Source of the DNA: Limnoperna fortunei
Taxonomy: Eukaryota; Mollusca; Bivalvia; Mytilida; Modiolidae
Direction of reading: 5' to 3'
Length of the DNA: 64,000 nucleotides
Assembly: GCA_944474755.1 (NCBI GenBank)
Contig: OX104112.1
Span: forward strand, 15,712,273 to 15,776,272
Position numbers and translations under genes: made by a program
In this document: piece by piece, positions 11,731 to 24,524 of the stretch
How positions within the stretch are numbered: the stretch's first letter is position 1
Layout: each line of letters starts with the position of its first letter
The notes under the pieces: generated by a model
The model's database searches: none
Seen by the model: the letters and a program-made list of their open reading frames with translations, nothing else
What the model was told of the DNA's origin: nothing

Positions 11731-11955
11731 AACTATTTAGTTCCTGCCTATTTTCTTAAAGCGGTCTCGGTAGTCGAGTGGTCTAGGTAGTATATCCATT
11801 TTATATCTGTAGTCGAGAGGTCTATGTAATATATTCATTTAGTTCCACCCTATATTATTTAAGGGGCCTCTTTGGTCGGGTGGTCTAGACAGTGAATTCA
11901 TTTAGTTCAAGCCTATATTCTTTAAGGGCCTCTATGGTCGAGTGTCCATATTATA
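11731..11955. repeat. Tandem repeat containing a tRNA-like head motif
   Basis: About 3.5 units of roughly 65 bases share ATTTAGTTC, CCTATATTCTTTAAG and GGCCTCTATGGTCGAGTGG followed by TCTAG. The last block resembles the D-arm/A-box of class II tRNAs (TGGCNNAGTGG). One unit is shortened. No B box follows, so these are not tRNA genes; the array may have grown from a tRNA-derived SINE head. Confidence 0.65.
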
Positions 11956-12511
11956 TGTTACTATAGCTCAAATGAGCATGGGGAGTAAAAAAAGATTCAG
12001 CTAAAGCCCCTCCCTCTTTCCGCTTTCATTTGATAAATTTTTATTAAATAAACCATTTGAACAAAGCTTAGACGCTCCAGGGTAAAAGTGCTAAATATGT
12101 TTGATTTGCAATCGTAGAATGTTCGAAATCATGAAAACTCATCGATGCTGTTTGGTACATGTAGCTAGCTATATTTCCTGACCAGTGTCCAAATATTTTA
12201 ACTAATAACTTTCGTACCATATCAAATTTGTGTTCATTAACGTACATAAAAAATATGAGACCAGTGTTAACAAGAATACATATACACAATTCTTCCTGAA
12301 AAAAAAACACATTTCAATAGTTTTTCCTCACCAAGTGGCGTGCATGTTAATGTACATGGGACTAATTGCGCAAGAATTATTTGTCTCGGATTTAAAAGAC
12401 ATCTGTCTGGAGTAGTATGGTAGAGTTAACCATATTAAAATTGGTTAGTTATGTGTAGTTACCCTTTTGGTTCTTTGAAGTGTATTCAAGCTTCTATCAC
12501 GGGGTATTTAC

Positions 12512-12618
12512 GGATTGTTTTTAATTATTGTTTAGATTATTTAATATAGACTACTTTGGGTCGGTTTACTCTAATAAACCATCTATATCCAATAATCTTC
12601 ACCGATTGAAAACAATCC
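12512..12618. repeat. Short inverted-repeat element (MITE-like), copy a
   Basis: It begins GGATTGTTTTTAATTA and ends GATTGAAAACAATCC, so its termini are inverted repeats. Its middle CTATATCCAATAATCT and the flank AATAATATTTGCAATTC recur at 33706-33900. Two dispersed copies with the same termini support a mobile origin. There is no coding capacity. Confidence 0.65.
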
Positions 12619-15180
12619 ATATATTTTAATTCAATATTAAAAATAATAAATTCAATATTTAACCAGTGATAAAATAATATTTGCAATTCGTTGTCGCTTT
12701 TTGTTGGGAGAAGGACATTTTCGTTGCATAGCAGCTGGCAATTACAAACAACAATGGTTTTATCTCAAAAATAAAATATAATGTGGTAGAAAAACACAAA
12801 TAAATAAATTAATTTATATTAATTGTGTTGTCTTCGTACATGACAATGGTCAAATCTTATATTGTTCATGTTATATTTCATAATTGTCAAAAGTTTCTTT
12901 TCAACGTTTTATTACTCTCGTGGTTTCTATTTTTTTATTGTCACGTTTTACTCATAAATGTCCATTGAAATTGAAACTTAATAATAATATGAGCGATATG
13001 AGATTGCTCATTGTTTTTCAAACGTTAATGCACATGAGTTTTTCATAGACCTTCCACCATACAGCGACCATGACAAGAAGAAATTAAAAGAAATATTATT
13101 TAGCTATAGCCTTTTGATCAGGTCTTTACAAAGGAGCATTCATATAGTGACTAAAACTTAAAAGCTATTAAGTGTTTGTTTTCTATGGCAATTTGTTCTT
13201 TAATATTTAATACTTCCAATTTGTAACATCTTATTTAATTTTCTTCCATTCCCTTAGTTTGCATATGTTCTGTTGCCATTTTGTTCCAACAAAACATCAG
13301 GTAAATCAAACCGGATTTGAAAAAAGTGATTCGGATTGGCTCATTACAAAAACAGAAAACCAACAAAAACAAAGACATGGAATATTGGAAAATAAAAATG
13401 ACATTTTAGAAAAGCGTAATCTTACAACTGTTTTTTCGTCTTAAAACTATTTTCAAGTTTATTGTTGGAAAGGCTTATTTTACGACTGTTTATTGTTTAT
13501 TGATGTGACGTGTTTTTATTAATGAAAGCTTTTAAATTATTCAATGTTATAAGATATTTTTTTTAAATAAGACTGCAATAGAGGACGTCATATAATTGTT
13601 CACACTAAGTGTCATATATTGCTAGTACAAATGCATCTGTTGTCGAAACAATGGTGTCTGTTATGTGGGCATGAATAATTCATAATATTAAGACAGTCAC
13701 TTCTGGTCATACATTCTGAAACATAATTATAGTGTTCATGTCATATCCGGTTAAAACAAAAATAGACAGATGTTTTAGCCACCATGGGTCTTTATAACTT
13801 GTTAATGCGTCATGTTGTCGTAGCAATAAAACAAACGCCTCATGCACTTACATGTATATCCAGTTAAACCAGTAATAATCGGAATTTCAAACAAAGTAAA
13901 AAAGTATGTTCGTTAAAGCATTAAAAATGTCATAACTTTTTACGTTAAAAACATCATAACTTATAGACAGTAATCCATTCATTTATAGCTGGTTGAAATG
14001 AATTGATTAAATTTTAATGTCATTTTAAAATAACGTCTGTGAATCAATAATGTTATGCCACTTTGCTTTTACTGGTAATAATTAGGGCTGCAATTTGATT
14101 GGTTTGTTCAATGTCTTAACATGTATTTGCATAACGTTTTTGTTTAAAAAAAGGACACCAGAGTATGACTTTTACGGTGTTACGTAAAGCAACTACAATA
14201 GAAAAATGATGGAGGTTGTGTTGAATATATTGTTTTGATAATTATATTACATTTTATTCTGAATTCCCATTGTGTTTTCTTGTTATTTTAACTAAAAATT
14301 GAGTTACAAATCTGTATTGTTCTCTTCAAGTTCTTTTTAACGAAATTAAGAATAATCCGTCATTATGTTTAGAATGAATGTTATGATTTGCGATCTAAAA
14401 ATGTGGCAAGACCACGCAAACGCTAACAATTAAAAATAACTTCGTTTGAACGAATTATAACTATTAAAATATATATATTTTTTAATTTAGTTCAGTGAGT
14501 TGGAATGTTTAGAATGTTTTCTGTGTCTACCAATATAGATTTTTCTTAGCTTCATTCAGTTTTCAAATGTCATTACGATAGTTACGCATTCTTGAAAAGA
14601 TACTCTGAAATATGTTGGCATTATTAGTTATGTTGAGACATACAACATTAAATTTGCATGTTACACGGGCCATTCGTTATATATTCGAGATATAAAATCA
14701 TTACTAATTCAAAAATTGACAATCATTTAAATATTTATAGACTCTAAAATAGAATCACTCTCCTGAATGACGTTTAAGATTTGTAAGATTTATTTTATAG
14801 AAAATAACACATGTCAATATGGGCAAATGTGTGACTTACTGTGATTATACTACATATATTTTATATGTAAGATCATCACTAATTCACAAATTTACAAACA
14901 TTTAAATTATACCTACAAACTCTAAAGAAGACAAAACCTCATCAATACAATTTTGCTTTCTTGTAAAACTAGGAAACAACTTTAAATAACATTGATATGA
15001 ATAAACTAAAATAAAAAAAAACCGTCATGATTGTAAAATGGTTTATACATAAAAATAGCACATCACAATATAACTAAAATATTTGGAAAGTAATTATACA
15101 CCTAGAATTGCTCACGCAGCTCGTATCTTGGAAGTACCATTTATAATTAGTGAATAAATTGTTCTAATGCTTGCTGTAGG
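12619..15180. other. Gene-free AT-rich interval
   Basis: About 2.5 kb with no reading frame I can support, no splice-bounded exon and no repeat that I recognise apart from short A/T runs. Confidence 0.5.
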
Positions 15181-15247
15181 GGCCTCGCTGGTTGATATAG
15201 CTGAAAAATAGTTGAAACTGGCGTTAAACAATATTCAAACAAACAAA
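15181..15247 (+). mobile_element. SINE 3' tail fragment (copy 5)
   Basis: GATATAGCTGAAAAATAG, CTGGCGTTAAAC, then ATTCAAACAAACAAA: the last 65 bases of the SINE family only. Confidence 0.7.
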
Positions 15248-15249
15248 AG

Positions 15250-17580
15250 CAAAAGCTAGCTTCTACAATAAAAGTGTATGGACTTGTCGAAATGTCTGGT
15301 TCATCTTATATACAAACTAGACGAATTTGATTTAAAATGATAGTTCTAACGAAGCTTTACCCTTTACACAAATAAATTATAACAAGTAGTCTTAATTTTG
15401 CAAGTTCTACGGTCGCCATCATTAATTGGCGATTCTTTAATCGATTCTTTTTGGCAAGTTGGCGATCTTATCAATAACTCGTGATATGTTTGCATTTCTA
15501 TCTTTAATTAATCTTAGATTTCTAATGAGAATAAATAACTAAATATTTATTGGCTCCTTTTAGCATGCCAACAGTTCAATAGATAAACAAAAATGTGACA
15601 CTCTAATTTAGGCTGATTATGTATAAAATTTTATTTTAAGAAATCGTATGAAAATCTTATGAAATATAAGGATAAAAATAAAACATTTCATATTCATGAA
15701 AACAAACAACTTTCAAAAACATAAAAAAACTAAGATAAGTGATACATTGTATTGTAATGTCGAAAAGCTTTGAAGAACGAAAAATATGCATAAACACTGC
15801 TGACAGATCATTAAATGAATACTAGAAAAAACCCATCAAAATGAATAAAAATAAGAAATTAACTTAAATGGCAAAAGAGGTCAATTTGACACTGTGCAAA
15901 ATACTATTCGGCACATAATACACAAAATGTGTAAGCAATATAAGCAACCGGTCAGTGACACGCTGCTAAAAGCCATAAAAACAAAAAATCAAATTAAAAC
16001 AAAATCGGATCAAAATAAAATATTTATAGAAAGGACCCCATATATCTTGAAAACTATAACAGATAAAAAGTTACCCACATTACCTAAAACTCCTTCAGTT
16101 TAGAATCTTTTGAAAGAAAACATCGAAATCAGATGCAAAATAAGAACTTTGGAAGAAATGAGAAAATTTGCCTTGTTTGTACCCTTTGTTTAAAAAAAAC
16201 TTAAAAAAATTTATAAAAGACATTAACACTAAAATACGTATTATTATTGAAAAAATAAATCAACTCAAAATCACATACTTAGTGAAAAGGAAAAACATGG
16301 GACTACCTTTTTGATTAATTGAATGTTTACGTAATGTTCACATGATTTCTTTTAATACAAGTGTTTAATATGAAAAAAAAATATATCATACTACTAAACA
16401 AATATTAAGAATGTATAACTCATGTTAAAACAATCTTAAGATTTTTCCTTACCGAAAAACCTACTAAATCAGACAAAAATCTAAATATCTTCTTAAAAAC
16501 TTGATTGTCCCTTCTTTAATGACCTACCTTTTTCGTCCAAAGGCCCAGATTGGTAAAATATAAAGAAAGATTGGGCAAATTTAACATAACAATAAACTAA
16601 GAAAATTACTGGTACCTTTGTCTTCACTTCCACCAATGTAAGACATGTTGCTATCCTTTAGGAAACATTGTGTAATACGGTTGTGACTTCATAATTTCAT
16701 CATATGACGCGTGACTGGCTAGAAAGTTCTTTACAAGTATATGGCATATTAATATTTTTACTTTAATACTCCTCAATTTGATATCATAAAAAGATTTTCG
16801 AAAACAAAGTGTTATTTGAACTTTATTTCAAGGTAAAAATCGAAAACTTCTTAAATTCAGGAAATTGTATGTAATTTCTCTACAAACAAAACCTTGCATA
16901 TGGCTTATACATATTATTGCATGTTACCTTATACGGTTTGAATTGCTGATCAGAATAAAAATACAAAAAGTCTTGTGCAGCACGATCAAAAGAACAAGGT
17001 GACAAAATGTGTATCATTTTGCCCAGAGATTTGAAGTAAGACGATTAAAAAGTTAGCTGATTAAGTCAAAGCAACTACATGCGCATGTCATGGAAATGAC
17101 AAACATTACGTGATTACTTATCATCACATGTCCGAAGATTTTCTGACATATCCAATTCACTAAAATCACCAAGCAATAGCAGGCGATACCCACCATTACA
17201 TTACAATATTAGGTGGTCAGATCTAAATATGTTCCATTAAAGATAATAACCTGCTATCCAATAATTTTAGAGTGATTAAAACATCTATTATTTTGCTTGT
17301 TTGAGGATTTAACTGCTTATGTGTAGCCAGATAATTGAGTCCAGTTTAATCGGATTATGCACAGCATCAACACTCGACATGAAAACTAGCAATGAATGTC
17401 AATTAAAGTTGGAGGCAACCACTCACTCCCGCACTTGTACAACATTTTGTCATATGTATACAATGATAGTTTGAGTGTTGGCAAATAATAAAGCTTGATT
17501 GGTTTTCAACTGCATGTAGTTTATTTACGTACAATTTCTGGTAGTACTGATTATGTGTTAGGTTTGCGGTGACGTTAGAT
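15250..17580. other. Gene-free AT-rich interval
   Basis: Apart from the Lys-rich stretch at 15890-16200 this span shows no gene, exon or repeat that I can support. Confidence 0.45.
15890..16200 (+). other. Lysine-rich open stretch, unassigned
   Basis: A 69-codon frame (15894-16103) ends KKLPTLPKTPSV. After its stop the same strand reads NLLKENIEIRCKIRTLEEMR. The A-rich composition could give such a Lys-rich reading by chance; a decayed retroelement frame is the alternative. No domain is recognised. Confidence 0.15.
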
Positions 17581-17583
17581 TTA

Positions 17584-17750
17584 GGAGATAACTGTATTGT
17601 ATTTGAAGATTTGCTGGCATCAATTGGTGATTTGATGGTCGGAAATTGAGTTTATTGGCGACGCGTAAGCGCAGCCAGTAAACGGATATTTCCGACCATC
17701 AAATCACCAATTGATGCCGTCAAATCTTCAAATACAATACAGTTATCTCC
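17584..17750. repeat. Near-perfect foldback with 63-bp arms
   Basis: The left arm (17584-17646) starts GGAGATAACTGTATTG and the right arm (17688-17750) ends CAATACAGTTATCTCC; they pair along essentially their whole length around a 41-base spacer. The spacer word ACGCGTAAGCGCAG recurs inverted and diverged downstream (CTGCGCTTGCGTT, about 17826), and GGCATCAAT also recurs there. The whole 17584-17890 region may be a foldback MITE. It could form a long hairpin if transcribed. Confidence 0.85.
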
Positions 17751-18135
17751 ATTCTAATGCTACGGCAATATAAAACAAAATTAACTGATTAAAATTGGAA
17801 TTGTTTACTTGCCGGAAATAACGTCTGCGCTTGCGTTAAAATCTGACGGCATCAATCGTGGAATTGATGCCATGAAATTATTCACTTTATCCAATCAGAA
17901 TTGACGTTACATCAAGAACTGCATTAGAATAGAATATATCTTAATAATGAAACTAATTGATACAAATCGTATAAAGTAAAAATCACACAGAAACTAAGAT
18001 TGTTTCAGTTATCAATTACAGTTTATTTATTACCATGTTCTTTTCATAGCCTTACTGCTCAATTAACGTAGCGTTTACTATTTTTGCTCTTTTAATGGGT
18101 TATTGTCATTTTCAGCAATGTTATAGCACACAGTT

Positions 18136-18215
18136 TTTATTGGAGAAGTACGTCCGGAAAACTGTTTGACCATAATCAGGACAATTGCCAATCCTTATCA
18201 ATTAAAAATGAAGTC
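18136..18215 (-). mobile_element. SINE internal fragment, minus strand
   Basis: TTGCCAATCCTTATCAATTA is the reverse complement of the SINE central block, and the preceding TTTTTATTGGAG plus CGTCCG fit the 3' domain. Both ends are lost. Confidence 0.55.
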
Positions 18216-18219
18216 AAAA

Positions 18220-19350
18220 ATACCATGAAATGGGCTCAAACTTGCACTCTTAGTGTTGGCACGTCTTTGGTAAATAGTAGAATAATAACTGTTTTAAAAT
18301 CTTAACCAAAGAGACCAATTTAATTTCGAATAGGACTGCTTTATGCACATGCAAAAAACCCAATAGCAAAAATAAACTAACAAACACGCAAAATGATACC
18401 ACAAAGTCTTATTGTATTACCAGATAAATTTTAAATTATGTAACCGTGAAATACTGTATTAACTCAACACATTGTTAGCAATAAAAAAAATTGTAAACAC
18501 CTGTTAGATATGACAGCTTAGACAAGTGGGTTGTCGTAGTAGATTTTACAAATTACACTAATGCAGAAGGAAAAATAAATCTCAAGGTGCAAGAATTATA
18601 GAGCATATGGGTTGACGTTATATATAACGAACAACAGAATCGTTTTTAATTGATTTGAATTAACACGGAAAACCGTAAGTGACCTTGAATTAAAAGTGGA
18701 TATCTTTAAAAATATCAAAATAATCATGATGAAATGAACATTTTATAATTAATAAAATATGACGCGATTATTTGACAAGAAAATCCGGCAAAGTGTTTTG
18801 TGGAAGGTGGCAAATTAGTCAGACAACAGTATCTCCTTTCACTCTCCGATGTATCTGATAATTATAACTAAAACTTCCCCCATCGTCGATTCAAAATACG
18901 ACTAATTAAGTAGAAAATTATGTATAATAATAATAAAAACAATAATAGTACAAAAGATTTATTAGCAAAAAATCGAACCTATAAAAAAATCCATTGCAAT
19001 AAGAAAGTCGGAACCATTCAAGATAATACATTTTATTACAAAAGGCTTTCAAAAAATGTTTTTGACTAAGTTATCACAGTTTCCTTCAAAGTAAACCAAA
19101 TGGAAATGTATTGATGTGAAACAATGAATAATAATGTTGAAGCAGCTTGAAATAAAGAAAGAATATTCAGATATTTTTATTATTAAGAAAACTCGCGTGC
19201 ATTGTTGTGTTGTCCTGTTGTGGATCTGTAAAAGTAAGTCAATTATGGGTTCTAAATATTTATCTGCTACATGCATTTTGTCAATAAAATTTATAAAAAC
19301 ATCACAAAATATCACCTGTATCTTGTGGCGAAGACCAATTTCAACATATA
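18220..19350. other. Gene-free AT-rich interval
   Basis: No gene or named repeat seen. A 99-codon plus-strand frame at 19134-19433 overlaps the flank module of the Penelope-like element and has no recognisable domain. Confidence 0.45.
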
Positions 19351-19358
19351 CATTCCAT

Positions 19359-19498
19359 CGTCACAGGCTAGTACACATGTACTATAACTATGTCTACGAT
19401 AAACCCGGGTTAATGAAGCTATATTTTATATAGTGGATTTGACTGAGGGGTCTAGACCGCTGGACATAGTTCAGGCGATTTGGTGCCACAGTGTCACA
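19359..19498 (+). repeat. tRNA-like module upstream of Penelope-like element 1
   Basis: This about 140-base block recurs, reverse complemented, at 48100-48240. Shared words include GTCTACGAT, TTAATGAAGCT, GAGGGGTCTAGACCGCTGGA and GGCGATTTGGTGCCACAGTG. It resembles the 5' half of a class II tRNA (A-box-like GACTGAGGGGTCTAGA; the 48-kb copy reads GGCCGAGGGG), and just downstream here sits a B-box-like GAGTTCGATTCCCGC (19507-19521). It lies 166 bases before the first ATG of the element, so it may belong to its 5' terminal repeat and supply an internal polymerase III promoter. That role is inference. Confidence 0.65.
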
Positions 19499-19664
19499 AT
19501 GGTTTGAGTTCGATTCCCGCTGAGGGTAAGCAAAATTTGACAGTGTTAAAAATCTAATTCTAACAGTGTTTGGCCTAATTTGTAGGCGTTTATATAAATA
19601 TTTGATATAAATCGCCTTTGAAAGCAAAAGCCGAAAAATATTCAAAGAGATAGACGTTCCAAAC

Positions 19665-22200
19665 ATGTTCAAAAAACTAAACGGGGACGGAACCGTTCAG
19701 GTTTGCAACGATGACGATTCAAAACTAAACAGGCATAACTCTATTTCTATATCTACAAATAGATTTAATAATAGACCACTTTATTCCGATGTCCTAGTCA
19801 ATGGTCAACGAAGACAAATGCCGCTTAACTACATTCCAAACCGGAATACCAATCCAATAAATAATAAAAACAGATCATCCGCACCACAACAAAAGAACTC
19901 TAGAAATAGAGGAATAAATAATTTTTTTTTAGTCGGGCCAAACAACTCCCGATAGGGAGAAAAATCACAAAGGAAATTTCCGAATAGACCGAAAATAATT
20001 AATCTGTAAAAAGACAATTGAATAATTATGAAATTAAATTGCTACTAAGAGGAATACAATTTTGTCCTACTACATCTGCTAGCATAGATGAATTACAAAG
20101 TGATATAAATAAATTTTGTCGTAAATAGAGACCAACAGAATACTTTGAGGAAAAAAAAAACTGAGGAAGAAGATTCGCTTATTCGAAATAGTTCAAAATT
20201 TATTCCAAAGAAAAACCTCAATTTTCAACTTGAACAATATATCAATACTTTGTCTCAGTTCCCTTTACAAGTAAACGAAAATATAAAACACAATTTATTG
20301 AAGATGAAGTTGGCAGCATTAAAGCGTTTACAATCTGATAAATCCATAGTTATAAAGGAAGCTGACAAAGGAGGATTATGGATACTGAATACTACAGAAA
20401 CCTCGTATCTACTTTACTTAATGATGAATCATTTTACTGGGAAATTCCCGCAAATATAAATCAAAAGGTAATGCGGCTAATAAACAACTTAGTAGCAACT
20501 CATAATGCATGCTTAACTGACGAAGAAATAGATTGTCTTACAAACTTTGAGTACATCACCAGAAATTTTTATAGTTTGCCTAAGGTTCGTAAATCGAAAC
20601 AAATACAAACAGCAGTCAAAGAACAAAATAGTCAGCATATTCAACTAGAGTCATCATCTGATTTAACTATACGACCGATCATTGCTGTACCCGTATGTTC
20701 TACACACCGCCTAAGTAAATTATTGACATAATCTTAAAACCGCATTGCCCAGTGGTTCCTAGTTATGTACGATATAGATTTTCTAAATCAACTACCGAAT
20801 ATTATTGAGCCAAATGCGATTCGTGTTAGTTTTGATGTTACTAGCTTGTATACTAATATCCGTCATAACCTTGGATCAGCGGCTATCCGATACTGGTTTG
20901 AAAAACATAGACATGTTATCCCAGATCGATTTTTATTAGACTTTATATTAGACGCAGTAAAACTAATTTTAGAAAACAATGCGTTCTTTTTTTGACGTGG
21001 AAAATTATTTAAAAGTAGAGGAACCGCAATGGGTACTAAATTCGCGCCTACATACGCAATATTAGTAATGGGTTATCTGGAGCAAAATCTATATCACAAA
21101 GTTGAACATGAATTTAGGCAAACCTTTTCAAATTAATATTCATTGAAACGCTTTCTTGATGATTGCTTTATCGTTTGGAACTTTTCAGAAGACATGGTAG
21201 AGAAATTCACAATCATTCTAAACCATCTACACAGCGCCTTAAGTTTACCCGTGAAATGACTAGAACAAACCTCTCATTCCTGGATATTTTAATCATTAAT
21301 AACAATGGAACTATTCTCTACCGATATTTGCTATAAAAGTACAGTTACTCTCAAATATCTTGATTTTAAATCGTGTCACCCATCACTTACAAAAAGGAAC
21401 ATCCCTTGTTGTTTAGCCCGTAAAATATGTGCAGTAGTTACTGATATTGAAACACGGAATTGACGTTTTTAAGAGTTAGCAAGTTTTTAACGAACTCAGA
21501 ATTATCATAAATTACTTATTGAAAACGGAATTCGGCGAGCCAAAGAAATACAGCAACAAACACTGCGTACTGTAAACTTTAGAGAAGAATCGAATAACTC
21601 CTTAATTCCGTTCGTTGTTACCCATAATCCTCGTAACCCGAATATCTTTAATATAGCAAAATCAAATCTTCCTATCATAACCAAAAGTGATGAATTTGAA
21701 AAAACTTATCAACGGAAAAACTTAAATTGATAGTAAAAGACAGCCGAAGAATGTTCAAAGACTCCTGCCAAAAGCAAGATTTGCCCCGGATGAAGTATTC
21801 TCAGTCACAAAATGTAAGGACAAACGTTGTGGAATTTGTGCTTATATACAAACTGGTCATTCAATCACGACACAAAATGGAACTACTTTCTAACGACAAC
21901 ATGAATTGGAAGACCCAAAACCTCGTTTATTGTATATAATGTGGAAATTATAATGAATTATACATTGGCCAAACTGAAGACAACGTATTTATCATGATGC
22001 GTGTACATAGATAACATATTAGAGAACTCTCTTATCGGAAGATACCATTGAGCCCCCCCCCCCCTGGTCAAATGCGCAGGTGGGGTTTTCAAAATATTTC
22101 CATGTTATAAAAAGAAAACTGCCGACGAAGACCTCAGAAAAGTAAAGGAAAAACGCTTGATAGACAAATTTAACCGTCTCTCAATGGACAACTATAATAA
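19665..22200 (+). pseudogene. Penelope-like retroelement 1: RT plus GIY-YIG endonuclease, decayed
   Basis: The first frame starts MFKKLNGDGTVQV at 19665. RT blocks follow over several frames: KSIVIKEADKGGL (about 20340), FYSLPKVRK (20570), RPIIAVPVCS (20680), motif A FDVTSLYTNI (20831), motif B GTAMGTKFAP (21020) and motif C RFLDDCF (about 21150). Near the end come CKDKRCGICAYI (about 21805), NLVYCI and YIGQTE (21920-21978), the C-terminal GIY-YIG endonuclease of Penelope-like elements, which nicks the target and primes reverse transcription. At least eight stops or frameshifts break the frame, so it is inactive. Length and domain order suggest a near-complete copy. A C13 homopolymer (about 22052) lies after the endonuclease. 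A tRNA-like module precedes it. Confidence 0.85.
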
Positions 22201-22661
22201 TAATATTAATTATAATTTATGTGTATTAACTCCCATTAAACCTATTGTAACAATATATATACGTTACCGTTACCGTTAGTAGCGTTGTAAACATTATTGA
22301 TATTTGTTCACCTGAAGGTTGCCGATTAGTCGATCATGTTGGACTGACTTTATGAAATGTATTCTTCTATATACAAATCTACTTTTTGTTGATTACATCG
22401 GTATACTGATTTCAATATGTGAGTCGTTTTGGTCTTGAGAAAGTTTAGATATATAGTGTGGTATTGTAGTACTTTATATAGAAAATTGAAGCAATTATTT
22501 GGTTCGGAAACGTATGGGCTATAGGATCACCACACACTGTCTCTAAGTTGTCAGAATAGTAGATTAAACTTTTCTTTACTCGAGGCTTTAATTTTGCTTT
22601 AAAACACACAATTAACAAACTCATAAATTCCTTTGAATGTGTAGACATTGAGCGGTCGCCG

Positions 22662-22855
22662 TATTGAGCGATTAAGGTAGTTGGTCATTTACTATTGATT
22701 GATGGTCCATCAGCACTGAGGTTGTCATTTTGAGCCTTACAGCCGGCAAGGTGCACTCGACTCCAACCTTAATTGACAAAGATTACATTGTCCAACCAAA
22801 GATCGGTGTTTTCACCGGTACTCCGTCTGCGACGTTAAACTACAAACAAACAAAC
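22662..22855 (+). mobile_element. tRNA-derived SINE with internal deletion (copy 6)
   Basis: GAGCGATTAAGGTAGTTGG heads the copy; GTGCACTCGACTCCAACC and AATTGACAAAGATT follow. The 3' domain is cut down to a short GCGACGTTAAAC before the CAAACAAAC tail; the B box is degraded (TTTTGAGCCTTAC). Confidence 0.75.
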
Positions 22856-22859
22856 TGTA

Positions 22860-24450
22860 TCATTGATCAATAATCGCATATCATTATGAAAGGTATATTA
22901 TGAGGTCAACCGATTGATGTTTTGCTGTAAATATCTTTCTCAGACCAGTAGAAGGCATCAGACGCGTACAGTGCATTTAGTTCTCTTCAAAAATGAACAA
23001 AGAGCATATTGAGTAAATAGTGTTTTAGTAAAATATCACTTCTGAAAGTGAAAAATATCCTCGTTAGAAGTGGTCGTGAATACATCTTTTTCCCGTAATC
23101 GAAATAAAACAATACATTAAGGAAGTCAGCAACATTGGGATCTAAATAAAAATTTTCACAATGAAATATGTCTTTGTGGGGATAGTTTAATTGTTTCGTG
23201 GAAAAATTAGCTTCATTACCAAATGCACAAAAATACAAGCCACGTGGACAGATACAAAATCACAAAGATATGTTTTGCATGATTTAAACACGCACATGTG
23301 TTGCTGACATATGTTTTTTCATGTGTAGCAGGTCCATATGAAATCAGATCAAGACCCTTAAAAGACGTGTTGATTCTTGGTAGATGAGATGGAACTTTAC
23401 TATAAATTTAGAATCTAGCAAATACATCATTTCGTACTGATTCCTTTTAAGCTTTCAATAAGGGTGATTTATATCAAAAACAAAAAGCCATTAAGATACA
23501 GATGTGTGACCATATATAATTTAATTGTATGAGCATATAGCTGTAAGAGGAAATAAACAGACCGAACTTTTGAAAGAGTAAAACTTCAAATGCAAAAGCA
23601 AAAAAAAATATCTGGACAACTAAGATGCCAGAAAAATCGGAACACACATATAATGTCAACCTTTTTTCGTCGTTGTACAAAAATGCTCCGCGAAAGATTG
23701 TACTGTAAAGATAATACTTTTTTGAATAGTTCGTGAGAAATGTGTAAAGTTATAAAACATTATTAACATAGAGCAAACAAACAAATACAAAACAAAACAA
23801 ACAATATCACATGCAAAGTAGCATTAAACGGATTACAATGAATAACATTGGTTTATTTGTTTTTTGTCAAAGCCACAAGAACATGACCAGCAGTATAGAT
23901 TATTAAAAATCTTACTACTTAACGTATGAAAATTTAAACTTGATATTTTTTTTAATTGTTTCGTAAAATACCTTAAAACTTGTACTTACATAGATTTTTA
24001 AAAGAAAAAAACTGTATTAATTCATATAACTGCTACCGGAATACCAGTGGCTGTGAGTGTTGTTATGATTTCATGCTCTTTTCTCTAGAAATACACTTTG
24101 TCCAATACACCTAATGTTTTATCTAGACCCGGAGACACATGAAAAAAAGGATTAAACTAGGCGGTTAGCAAAAAAGTAATCCATGGAAAAACAGTAATAA
24201 AATACTAAATGAGTTCGAAACGAAAAGGACAATTTATGCAAGTAAACAAGTTAAAAATATACTTTAGACCAAAGTACAAATCGATAAACATACACTGACA
24301 TTTTTAAGTATTCCGTCATGCGCAATATTTCATAAATGCTTAAATGTGAAGAAATGGGCAGCAAATTTGAACGTGGATTATTATCCATGTAAGCTATTGT
24401 TATCACTTCGTGCTTAAGAAATATTTCATGGCTGCACAATTTTTTTTATT
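22860..24450. other. Gene-free interval
   Basis: No gene, RNA or recognisable element seen; short minus-strand frames here lack motifs and splice signals. Confidence 0.45.
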
Positions 24451-24452
24451 AT

Positions 24453-24524
24453 TTTAATATGGGTAGGCGTTAAATTCATTAATATTTTAAAGTATCTTCA
24501 ATATTATGCCTACCCATATTTAAA
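24453..24524. repeat. Short inverted repeat
   Basis: TTAATATGGGTAGGC (left) and GCCTACCCATATT (right) form 13-16-base arms around a 39-base AT spacer. It could be a hairpin or a small MITE remnant. Confidence 0.7.

Noticed and set aside
22050..22065. C13 homopolymer after the endonuclease of Penelope-like element 1
   Set aside because: It may be slippage or sequencing error; no function is supported.
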